Assembly: GCA_963995505.1 (NCBI GenBank)
Contig: OZ023187.1
Coordinates: 16,964,584-17,028,583, forward strand
Direction of reading: 5' to 3'
DNA length: 64,000 bases
Origin: Hypericum androsaemum
Taxonomy: Eukaryota; Streptophyta; Magnoliopsida; Malpighiales; Hypericaceae
Position 1 is the first letter of the stretch. The number at the start of each line of letters is the position of its first letter. A program made the position numbers and the translations under genes. The notes beneath the pieces were generated by a model. It did not search any database. It was not told the origin of the DNA and saw only the letters and a program-made list of their open reading frames with translations. Below, piece after piece: positions 45,791 to 55,395 of this stretch.

Positions 45791-45936
45791 CAATTTAAAT
45801 AAAAATTATTGCTAAGGTACCTCATTAAAGTTAGACTCTTTTTTATATAGGAATAAAGATCAAATAGGTTCCTCTACGTACACACAAAATCCAATTAACA
45901 TCTTTTATTAAAAATAGGTCCAATTAACACCCTAAT

Positions 45937-46296
45937 TACAAAGCCACATTGCCAACAAATCGCGTGGTTGCTCTAAAGAAAATGCTCGAGCCATAGGGCG
46001 ATAGTGGACTTCAAGCTTCAAAGCCTCCAGGTGCGAGATCCAATGTTGACTTGTATCCGACAAAAAATATTGTGAAGTTGTATGGTTACTACTCCAATCC
46101 GAGACACTCGTTCTTGGTGTATGAGTTCGTAGAGAGGAAAAGCTTTAGATCCATCTTGAGTAGTGAGGAGGAAGCCTCAAAACTAGGTTGGATGGAGATG
46201 ATCAATGTTATCAATGGGATGGCGAAGGCATTGTCTTACATGCACCATGACTGCTCTCCTCCGATAATTCATCAAGACGTAAACATTGTTCCTTGA
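45937..46296 (+). pseudogene. Kinase fragment of a MIK2-type receptor
   Basis: Starts at the VYKATLPT position and runs through the N-lobe to the catalytic loop. A TAG at 45994-45996 and frameshifts near 46015-46065 break the first half; 46051-46296 is open ([30 protein letters not shown]). The HRD arginine codon is CAA here (46273-46275). Homology ends right after it. Confidence 0.85.
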
Positions 46297-46429
46297 TACA
46301 GATCTGTTCTTTGCAGATACTATCTTCCTTGGTATCGATTCGGCTCGGGGGCTGATGCACGTGCAATCTGTCTGTGTTGTGTATTTGGTTTTACCCCTAC
46401 AAAGACCGAACATTGCTTAGTGTTGATTA

Positions 46430-47367
46430 TAAAAAAAAAAGTTGAACACAGTTGTGACACTAGGACTACGAGGTAAATAATAATTCTGTTGGTTGACCGC
46501 GGTCGTTACAACTTGAAAGCTCCCTTTTTCCATTGTGATTAGCAATATAAATTTGTATTGGGCCGCAATAGCAATAGCAAACGTGATTTACAACCATTCA
46601 AATTCACCTAGTTTTTTTTTAACCATTACTTAAAAATTTATCAATGAATTTGAAATTGCAGAAATAAAGTTGATGATTCTGTTTTGTGCCGTTTAGCCTA
46701 AATACATTTTCTAAATAATTTTGTTTCGCTCTAAAATGGATTGGTGCACCTAACAAGTATTTTTCGACCAATAATTGAAGTTGATTTTCTTTAATTGGTC
46801 AATGAAAGAGTTAATTCTTAAATTTGAGACCCTAATTTTTTTTTAAAAAATTCTTGCCTTAGTTCCAATCTACGTATCGATATCACAAAAGAAAATTTAT
46901 AATAAGAGAGAAATCTGTCGACTTAAAAAATTGCGAGTTTTCAAGTTACCCTATCTCAAATCCCAACGCCCTAGATCAAATGTTAATTGGCATGAAAATG
47001 CCAATTATCGTGCAAATAACAGTGGAGAAAGACCTACAAAGTTGTAACGACCGCATGGGCTTGGATTGAGTGGGGACAATTCCTTGTCCCCGTTGAAATG
47101 GATAAAAAAAGTTAACTTTTTAATTTAGATTCTCCCTAGTTTACTAGGAGGAATCTAGATTAAAAAGTAAATTTGACCAATCAAAAGTCGTCCCCTCCAT
47201 AAAGACGACTTTTTAATAGTCCCCACTCAATCCAAAACCGCGGTTATCTCACTGACCGCGTCCAAACATTACACAAAAGAAGAAGAAGCCACTTGTTCAT
47301 CATCCCCTAGCACTAAACAATACAGGAAAACAAAAGACCAATAATTGTTACGTTTAGTGCCCAGGCC
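46430..47367. repeat. Direct duplicate of 44740-45497
   Basis: Starts GATTATAAAAAAAAAAGTTGAACACAG in both places and ends at TTACGTTTAGTGCCCA. The two differ by few substitutions, plus a MITE at 47053-47236 in this copy. It carries the same head-to-tail switch of upstream modules as 44.7-45.5 kb, so the rearrangement preceded the duplication. Confidence 0.8.
47053..47236. mobile_element. MITE, about 184 bp
   Basis: Ends are inverted: CTTGGATTGAGTGGGGAC at the left, and TTTGGATTGAGTGGGGACTA from the right on the other strand. The duplicate at about 45365 lacks it and reads GACCGCGGTC uninterrupted. ACCGC is found on both sides; the exact target duplication is unclear. An internal hairpin (CTCCCTAGTTTACTAGGAGG) is present. 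The ends match those of 24270-24432 and 48326-48578. Confidence 0.75.
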
Positions 47368-48056
47368 CAAAAAATCAGATCCCACATCAGATGAAATCAA
47401 CGATTGCTCTTAAAGATAGTGACTATTTAATTAGCGATGCTTTTTAGATACTTTCTTTTCTTTTGCTTGTTTAATTAGGCGACCGTGCTTTGGTACACAA
47501 TTGGGTGTAACAATAGCAAGTTGTAATAGGCAATTATAAAAAAAGTCAGATAAAATGTGCCAGTAAATGGACGAAAATTGAGGTGGCGCGTGGACCCCAC
47601 AAGCAAATTAGTTATTATGGAATAAAAGTTAGTGTCCCATTCCAACAACTCCTCTTATCTTGTTCAATTACCTTCCTCTGAATAAGATTTAAAAAAAATA
47701 TCTCTCTTATTTTAAGTACATCATTCGGGTTAGATAATTTAAATTCGAACTAAAAATATTTAGATTAATTTACAAAAAAATTATTCTAATTTAATCGAGT
47801 TTCAAGTTGTTTAATCGGTTCAATAGCCCAAACACATGACAAAATTGTTGTAAACAAAATTTTAAGACCAGTGCATTTCTAATAAATGAACTAGAAACCT
47901 CTAATTAATTTATAATAATTTTGTTAAATTCATTTAGTCCGTTGGTTTTACTATCTTACTTAAATTACTTAAAATAAGTAGGAATTCCAAATTCCTATCC
48001 TTTTTTTAAATAGAAGGTCGGAGTCCCTATAAAAATATAACAAAGTTGCACTCTCA
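47368..48056. other. Second copy of the FAX upstream and 41.2-42.0 kb flank
   Basis: Joins sequence like 37705-37760 directly to sequence like 41167-41995, as expected of the locus before the gag-UBA element arrived, though the junction itself has diverged. It ends with a truncated LINE tail (48000-48045) abutting a DTW copy. Confidence 0.55.
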
Positions 48057-48882
48057 ATGACCGACCCAAGCTTCCAGAAACGACCCACCTGCCCGAATTG
48101 CTCCAAACCGACCCGAATCTGCCTGTGCACCCGAATCCGGACCCTCGGCCTCGACAACAAGGTAAGCGTCACCATCCTCCAGCACAGTTTAGAGACCAAT
48201 CACCCTCTTAATTCTGCTAGGTTAGCCAGGCTCGAGCTTAAAAAATGTTAGCTTGCACTCTATTTTCGATGTCCATTTCGGTGCCTGGTTCGTTATCCAG
48301 TTGGTCAAACCGGGTCATGGAAATGGGGGTAGATTTGGTGAGGACTGGGGTAGTCCCCAAACATGGAGACTAACTCAAACCAATATCACTACACATGCAA
48401 ATCAATATCACTTCACATGCAAACCAGCGTCTTCTAAACCAATATCACTTCACATGCAAACCAATATCACCTGATAGGTTATTGACCATCAGATTTAAAG
48501 ATAATCAAATCTGACGGCCCAAAATGTAGTCCCCACCTGTGGACAAATTTTCTTTAGTTCCCACTCAATCCGGTCTCTATGGAAATGGAGGGCAAAGATT
48601 GGATCTTAGAGGGGAATGATGTTGTTGCTGATATTGAGAAATACGGAGGGATTGAGATGATGGAGAGCATTTGAATGTGTCCGACACGCGGACGAAAAAG
48701 ATCGAGTTTTGATGAGTTTTTGTCCTCCGAGGAGGCCGTCGGAGTGTTGGCGAGAAGGTTCGCAGTGAAGAAGTAGCAGAAGAGGCGAGCGGGTCACGAA
48801 GTGGAACTGGAAGAGTGCGAGGAGTTTGAGATTGTGGTTCCCCGAGGAGTCTGCATTGTTGTTTCCAAGTAAAAATGCACTT
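48057..48882 (+). pseudogene. DTW-domain gene copy, broken and MITE-interrupted
   Basis: ATG at 48057 opens MTDPSFQKRPTCPNC and stays open to a stop after LELKKC (near 48249). It keeps the NSARLARL segment missing from 56399. A MITE sits at 48326-48578. Beyond it there are matches to the middle of the protein with stops (TGA near 48672, TAG near 48774). It stops before the DTW core, at about 48882. Confidence 0.85.
48326..48578. mobile_element. MITE with 9-bp target duplication inside a DTW copy
   Basis: Flanked by ATGGAAATG (48317-48325 and 48579-48587); the other DTW copies have it once. Ends resemble GGATTTGGTGAGGAC at the left and, on the other strand from the right, GACCGGATTGAGTGGGAACT. 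The interior repeats CCAATATCACTTCACATGCAAA three to four times. Confidence 0.78.
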
Positions 48883-48907
48883 AGCACCCATTTTTTTGGT
48901 TTTTTGT

Positions 48908-49011
48908 TACCCCGTAGGCTGAGGAGCAAAAGGAGGAATCCGCCCAGCTTGCGTCTGATTAGCTAGTTAGTGAGGCAATAGCTTACCAAGGCGATGATCA
49001 GTAGCTGGTCC

Positions 49012-49042
<31 letters not shown>

Positions 49043-49043
49043 T

Positions 49044-49075
<32 letters not shown>

Positions 49076-49221
49076 AGAATTTTCCGCAATGGGCGAAAGC
49101 CTGACAGGGCAATGCCGCGTGGAGGTAGAAGGCCTATGGGTTGTCAACTCCTTCTCCCGGAGAAGAAGCAATGACGGTATCTGGGGAATAAGCATCAGCT
49201 AACTCTGTGTCAGCAGCCGCG
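48908..49221 (+). pseudogene. Nuclear copy of plastid 16S rRNA gene fragment (NUPT)
   Basis: The segment reads like plastid small-subunit rRNA from the ACCCCGTAGGCTGAGGAGC position through AGGCAATAGCTTACCAAGG, CCTACGGGAGGCAGCAGTGG and CAATGACGGTATCTGGGGAA to CAGCAGCCGCG. It differs from the functional rRNA at several places (GAGATACGG where GAGACACGG is universal, TGTCAGCAGCC where GTGCCAGCAGCC is universal) and has a small deletion near 48950. It is about a fifth of the gene. The wording is plastid-like rather than mitochondrial. It has no role in translation here. Confidence 0.93.
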
Positions 49222-49424
49222 AGGAAAATGATCAAAATATCTTTGAAGATGATAAGTTTTTTTAAGGGTATTTTGATCATTTTCATGAAAAATGGATGCT
49301 GACGTCAGTCAGGGACTCGAGAGTTTCTAAAATTAAAGACATTGAATAGTAAAATCATTTTTGAAAATGTAAGGACGGAGGGAGAGGATGACCAAACACC
49401 AAAAACTAGTGATAATTTATCCTA
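49222..49424. repeat. Small foldback beside the plastid insert
   Basis: GAAAATGATCAAAATA (49224-49239) and its complement TATTTTGATCATTTTC (near 49267-49282) form a 16-bp perfect stem around a 27-base loop. What follows to 49424 is unidentified; GACTCGAGAGTTTCTAAAA also occurs near 43702. Confidence 0.5.
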
Positions 49425-49945
49425 AGAACTTTGTCGCCAAAAATGTGAATTCGGAAAATCTTTGTTACTAAAATAAGCAAAACGAAATGTACTTAGTAAA
49501 AAATGTGTCAAATCACATAACGTTAAAATAAAGTTTTCCGAAAAATTAACACATACTTTTGTTCTACCCCTAGTCGGTCTTGTTTGTTGGATTTGTTCCC
49601 TTTTTCTACCGTGGTTTCCACATTGTTGCACTCCACTAGACTAGAGAATTGTTTAATTTTTTTTTTTTGGTTTTTAACCATTGGTGTCCAGTCCACTGGG
49701 CTGACTAATCTAATTCGAGCCGGATAGGACCTTTGAAAGGTGGCAAAACTCTCCCAACAAGTATTTAACACTGCTGCGTACCCAAGGAATCGAACCCGAG
49801 ACCTGGTTAAGCTAGAACAACTCCCTCACCAGTTGATCTAAGTGCCTGTTGGTAGAGAATTGTTTGATTAAAAGTAACGGGAGACAGAGGAGAATGGTAT
49901 GTATTTTCAAATAGTGGAAATTCAAACATGAGCCCAGCTGCATTA
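49425..49945. repeat. Intergenic repeat unit, partial copy with a SINE inside
   Basis: Matches 4530-5130 minus its middle: ATAAGCAAAACGAAATGTACTTA near 49472, TTCTACCGTGGTTTCCACAT near 49604, GGTATGTATTTTCAAA near 49895. A SINE at 49659-49852 interrupts it. Confidence 0.7.
49659..49852 (-). mobile_element. tRNA-derived SINE
   Basis: On the minus strand the element begins CCAACAGGCACTTAGATCAACTGG, which contains a Pol III A box (TAGATCAACTGG, 49829-49840). It has a perfect B box (GGTTCGATTCC, 49786-49796) and ends in an A-run (T at 49657-49668). Target duplications are TAGAGAATTGTTTAATT and TAGAGAATTGTTTGATT (49642-49658 and 49853-49869). The related unit near 5050 shows the unfilled site. 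Confidence 0.9.
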
Positions 49946-50250
49946 TTCATGAAAATTCTACCCGACCAAAAAAAAGGTTTTTGTCCAATTTGGTGTCCTT
50001 ATGAAAAAGTTTTACAAAAAAGGTCCCTTTTAAAAATATTATGAATATGGTGTTCAAATATAGTACATTTTTTTTCTCGTACTGTGCAAGCATAATACGG
50101 ATTTTTAACCCGTACTGTACTTGACCACGGGTTAACAACTCGTAGTAGTAGTAGTACGAGAAAAAAACACGTACGAAATCACATTACGGTTTTATTTCTC
50201 GTACTTTTCTCACATTAAATATATTAATGGTGTGACAGCTATGTAAAGAA
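49946..50250. other. Unidentified AT-rich DNA
   Basis: Contains a TAGTAGTAGTAG run near 50143 and several CTCGTAC phrases. I see no gene or element ends. Confidence 0.3.
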
Positions 50251-50258
50251 CGCAGCAT

Positions 50259-51186
50259 TAGGGATAGCAATGGGCAGGATTCGGGTAGGATCCATAGGAC
50301 CCAGATCCTTACCCTCTTTTTAAATGGTGGATCCAGATCCTTATCCTTATCCTCTTTAAAAATAAGGATTCGGGCAGGATCTGGGTACTAAAAAATGGGG
50401 CAGGATCAGGGCGACCCGCGGGTCTGTATTTTTTTTAATATTTAATTTTTTTAAATTAAATTATCTTTTGATAGTTTTCAAATAACAATGGGACATTTTT
50501 ATTCATTAAACAAATCAATACAAAGAAACCAACCTAGCAAATCCAAAAAAATTTGAAGTTGGGTAAGTTAAAATTGAGAATTTGGTTCATGATTTTCGAT
50601 GCTATTACTTGGGGCCTGTGGTAGCTTCATACTGGTATTATCTTCAATGAGACAGGGTGTGATAATGAGTTTAATCCTGCATTATGTGCTCTTTCATGCG
50701 CAAGAGTGAATCTTTTGGACGGATGCTTCGATCATTCACAATCAATCGCTGCTCACTTTCTTGATTGCCTACAAGAATTTATAGGTCCCTCTTCTTCATC
50801 TCTTGAGGTTGAGGGAATATTTTGATCTTGGGTGGAATTGTAACTGATGTAAATATCGGGCCCTTGTATCTTGTCTTTATTTTTGCGCTTGCTCTATTTT
50901 GAACTTTCGTTTCAATAAAGAATATTTACCTACGAAAAAAATTGAGAATTTGGTATTATGTCTAATAATAACGAATATACATATATATTATTTTAATATT
51001 AATTAAAAAAATTCGGGTAGGATCAGGGTAGGATCCTATAGATCCATATCCATGCCCTTATCCTTTTAAAATATCAGGATCCGGGCAGGATCATGGTCTA
51101 AATCCGGTCAAAGTCAACGGGTCTTGGACCCTTCGGGTCTGGTTCAGGGGTAGACCCTCAGGATAAGGGTCTAATTGCCATCCCTG
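50259..51186. mobile_element. Non-autonomous hAT element with a nested LINE
   Basis: Left end TAGGGATAGCAAT, right end (other strand) CAGGGATGGCAATT. The 8-bp duplication CGCAGCAT is perfect (50251-50258 and 51187-51194). Subterminal regions are rich in GGATCC-like and GGATCAGGG phrases in both orientations. There is no transposase. A LINE tail is nested at 50587-50938. Confidence 0.9.
50587..50938 (+). mobile_element. 5'-truncated LINE nested in the hAT element
   Basis: 352 bp ending AATAAAGAATATTTACCTACG plus an A-run. A 16-bp perfect duplication, AAATTGAGAATTTGGT, flanks it (50571-50586 and 50939-50954). The short sequence appears to be the end of an RNase H-type frame and trailer; no domain is legible. 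Confidence 0.87.
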
Positions 51187-51194
51187 CGCAGCAT

Positions 51195-51896
51195 GTCTCG
51201 TTGGTTGACTGCCGTCTTTACAATCGATCTTATTTAGAAACGAATTTTTTAATATTAATTTTTTATTTTTTAAAATTTTAAACTGAAAATATTTTTAAGT
51301 GAATCCATATCTAGTTTTCAACCGTGATGTGCACGCCAATCTGCACTTTTTTTAAGAAGGAACGCCAATCGGCACTCGAGTAAACTCATTTGCGAATTAA
51401 AAAAAATCAACTTTAATTATTGTTGGTCGAAAAAAACTTGTTAGCTGCACCAATCCATTTCAAAGCGGAACAGAATTATCTTAAGAACATTTACAATGGA
51501 GGCCTGAATTAAGTGGTAAAGGTTGGGGTGAGAAATTGAGTATGAATTAGGATTAAGATTCAAGCCACGAGGCTGCAAAATTTAAATTATTAAAAAAATT
51601 AGAGCAAATCTAGCATTTACTGCTCATTTACGTCTCTTCCGTAATCAACCGAGCACCTACAATAAAGTTGATTGTGGAAATAGACGTAAATTCTCTTCTT
51701 TTTCGGTAGTTACTTGGAATCTTCTTCTGGTGGACCACACTAGTGAATATTTTTGTGTTTTACACATGATATCCAAGTATTAAGGCACGGATTAATCCAA
51801 TTTTAAGTCAGGTTAAAACTTTTTTACCACACTCGTGAATAAGTTACAACCATCACATTTTCCAATTTCTAGGCCAAGTTCATATATCCTTTAGTC
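51195..51896. other. Upstream region of the receptor at 51996
   Basis: Closely follows 8850-9880 once insertions are removed: TTGGTTGACTGCCGTCTTTAC near 51203, TTGGTCGAAAAAAACTTGTTAG near 51424, and GTGGACCACACT near 51731. No gene. Confidence 0.5.
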
Positions 51897-51904
51897 TATA
51901 AATT
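51897..51904 (+). promoter_or_regulatory. Likely TATA box of the receptor at 51996
   Basis: CTATAAATTAG about 95 bp before the ATG, matching 9881-9888. Confidence 0.55.
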
Positions 51905-51995
51905 AGTAGAGAATGGTGATGAAATGTATCCCAAGTCTATCTCTCTTTTAAGCCTTTAGTGCCAAGTTAGTTCATCCTTGTACACCACGAACACA

Positions 51996-54900
51996 ATGTC
52001 CAAATTTCCATACAATCCTCTCCGGTGTCCCCAAGCTCTAATCATCTTAATGTCTTTCCATGTCGTCTTCCTCTTTGTTTCCTCTGCAACTCCTGAAACC
52101 GATCAGGCAACAATAGAAGCAAGATCCCTTCTTAGATGGAAAGCCAGCCTTGATGCCCACAGCCAGTCTGTTCTGTCTTCATGGACATCTAATACCAGCC
52201 ATTGTACCAGCTGGTATGGTGTCGGTTGCAGTTTCGGAGCTACAAGAAGTGTCACTAACATCACCCTGGAAAGTTGTGGCTTGAAAGGTACCCTCCACAC
52301 TCTCCACTTATTGTCCTTCCCCAACCTACTCCAACTCGAGCTCTTCAACAACTCCTTCTACGGGTTTATCCCTCCCATGATCTCTAATCTTTCCAAGCTC
52401 AATTACCTTGGATTGGAGTTCAATCATTTCACAGGACGCATCCTTCACGACATCGGAAAACTTGCCTCACTTACTTCTCTTGGTTTAAGTAACAATTTTC
52501 TCACTGGTTCGATTCCCTTTTCCATTGTCAACTTGCACAACTTAACTGGTCTTTATCTTTGGGGAAATAAAATTGCCGGCGTCATACCAGCTGAGATTGG
52601 CAACTTGAGATCTCTAGATGAACTTTCGTTGAGTAACAATCTTCTCACGGGTTCCATCCCGGCTTCTATTGGCAACTTGCACAACTTGTCCATCCTTGAT
52701 CTTTCGGGAAATGAAATTACTGGCTCCATACCAACTGAGATTGGCAACTTGATTTCTCTCACTCAACTTGATTTGTCACTCAATAACTTATCCGGACCGA
52801 TTCCACCTTCAATAGGCAACTTGACAAAACTTTCCTTGCTATATCTTTTTGAAAACAAGTTGTCGAATGCTATTCCTCACGAAATTGATATGCTAACATC
52901 TCTAGATGAACTTTCGTTCAGTAGCAATCTTCTCATAGGTTCCATCCCTGCTTTTATAGGCAATTTGACAAAACTTTCTGTGTTAAACCTCTATGACAAT
53001 AAGTTGTCGAATACTATTCCTCGTGAAATTGGGATGTTAGCATCTCTAGATGATCTTGAGTTGAGTTTTAACCTACTCACTGGTGCCATTCCATCTTCTA
53101 TAGGCAACTTAACAAAGTTATCCATTCTCCTACTTGAGAACAATAGCCTTACCGGAAGTCTTCCATCAGAACTCAACAATCTTCATCACCTACAATTATT
53201 CAGTATATACAATAACAACTTACGAGGACATTTACCAAAAAATATATGTCTTGGTGGTCAACTTCAATTCCTCATCGTATTTAATAATTTTTTAATTGGC
53301 CCAATCCCACAAAGTGTGAGAAATTGCAGTAGTTTGTTAAGAGTCCGCCTTGACCGAAACTTATTCATTGGAAATATATCTGAAGCTTTTAGTATACACC
53401 CTCACTTGTACTACATGGACTTGAGCCACAACCAACTTGATGGTGAGTTGTCTTGGAAGTGGGAAAAGTTTTGTAATCTCTCAACAGTTAAACTAGCCAA
53501 CAATAATATCTCTGGCCAAATACCATCTCAGTTAGGAAGAGCACCCAAACTGCAGTACCTGGACCTCTCTTCCAATCAAATTTTTGGAAAGATACCACAA
53601 GAACTTGGGAATTTGACTCTGTTATATCTTAACCTCGGTGCAAATCAGCTTTCGGGAGAAATTCCTTCCCAAATTGGAGAACTACATGACATTGAAACCA
53701 TAGACTTCTCGTCCAATAAGTTCCATGGTTCCATTCCTCAACAAATTGGAGATTGCTCTGATTTATTGTTCTTGAACCTCAGCAGAAATCAACTTGGAGA
53801 TCGAATCCCTCAAGAGCTAGGGAGTTTGGCCACTTTGGAAGGCCTTGACCTTAGCCAAAACTTTCTTGAAGAAGAGATCCCTGCAGGGTTGGGCAACCTA
53901 CAAAGGCTGGAATCTTTAAATTTATCTCGCAACCAATTGTCGGGTAAAATCCCAGCCAGCTTTTTTGGATTGTTGAGTCTAACAACGGTGGATATCTCTT
54001 TCAACCAGTTACAAGGTCCTGTCCCTGATCTAAAAGCTTTCCACAACGGTTCTTTTGAAGGAGTCAGAAACAACACAAACTTGTGCGGAAACATCACGGG
54101 GTTGGAGCAGTGTGTTTTTGCCACGGCTCATAAGCCCAAGAAACATCAACAAAAATTTGTAATTATTTTTGTCCCCATTTTTGTATCTCTTGTTCTCTTG
54201 CTCTTCGGATGCCACAACATTTATAAAAGATATAGAAAAAAAAGGCTAAAAAAGGGGGAGCCATGTTTCAAAGATCTTTTTGCAATATGGGGTCACGACG
54301 GAGAGATGCTATACAAGAATCTTATCGACGCTGTTGAGAAATTCGATCCCAAGTATTGCATTGGGGCAGGAGGGTATGGAACTGTTTACAAAGCCACACT
54401 GCCAACTGGTCGCGTGGTTGCTCTGAAGAAAGTGTGCGAGCCACAAGGCTATGATGGAATTTCAAATTTGAACGCTTTCAGGAGCGAGATCAAGGTGTTG
54501 ACTAGCATCCGACATCGAAATATTGTGAAGCTCTATGGGTACTGCTCCAATCTAACGCACTCGTTCTTGGTGTATGAGTTCATTGAGAGGGGAAGCCTCA
54601 GATCCATCTTGAGCAGTGAGGAGGAAGCCTCAAAATTGGGCTGGATGGAGAGGATCAATGTCATCAACGGGATGGCCAAGGCATTGTCTTACATGCATCA
54701 TGATTGCTCTCCACCGATAATTCATCGAGACATCTCTAGCAATAATATTCTTTTGGATAAGGACTATCAGGCACATGTATCTGACTTTGGCACGGCAAGG
54801 CTCTTGTTGCCTGACGCTTCCAACTGGACATCATTCGCTGGAACAATTGGATACGTAGCTCCAGGTATGTAAACTGCAATCTTAATATCATTGGCACACA

Positions 54901-55395
54901 TTTAAATGTTCTTAAAGGTGCAATTAACAAGAATTGTATTTTGTAGAGTTGGCGTACACAATGCAGGTGAATGAAAGGTGCGATGTGTACAGTTTTGGCA
55001 TGGTGGCTCTAGAAGTCATAATGGGAAAGCATCCAGGTGATTTCATATCAGATTTTTCAACGTTGGGAGCAACAACACGTGCATCGACTTCGCACTCTTC
55101 GCCTCCTCTAGTTCATCACCATACTCTCTTCAAGGACGTGATTGACCAACGCCTCTCTCTGCCCGAGGATAGAATCTCGGAGGTTGTGGTCTATGCAATA
55201 AGGCTTGTGTTTGCTTGCTTGAATCATGATCCTGGGGATCGACCAACAATGAGACAAGTCAGTCTGGAGCTAATCACACCTTGGCCCTACTCTACAATAA
55301 CTGAATGGCCTCCCATGATCAAGGACTTCTCCTTGATAACTTTGGCGGACTTGCTTCCTCGTTGCGGAATGCATCAGGAGGTGATTAGCGGCTAA
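51996..55395 (+). CDS. MIK2-like: MIK2-type LRR receptor-like kinase, intact, longest copy
   Basis: Exons 51996-54864 and 54947-55395, GT-AG intron of 82 bp, product 1105 aa. I chose the ATG at 51996 because it aligns with the starts of the paralogs (MSKFPYNPL); the frame also continues upstream to a TTG at 51978 but without another ATG. Order: signal peptide (to about residue 34), LRRNT with CTSWYGVGC, about 24 LRRs, membrane span ([19 protein letters not shown], about 721-740), and kinase from about 783 with [16 protein letters not shown], complete HRD (910-912, CGA), SDFGTARLL and APELAYTM. It is the only copy here with an RD-type catalytic loop, so it is the best candidate for a working receptor. 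It has about five more LRRs than the copy at 9983, and its middle resembles the copy at 26848. Confidence 0.95.

Noticed and set aside
48908..49221. A bacterial contaminant or a functional rRNA gene
   Set aside because: Only about one fifth of a 16S gene is present, with changes at invariant sites, and the wording is that of plant plastid rRNA. A nuclear plastid insert explains it better.
51978..51995. Start of the long receptor six codons upstream
   Set aside because: The upstream codon is TTG, not ATG. The paralogs start at the ATG equivalent to 51996.
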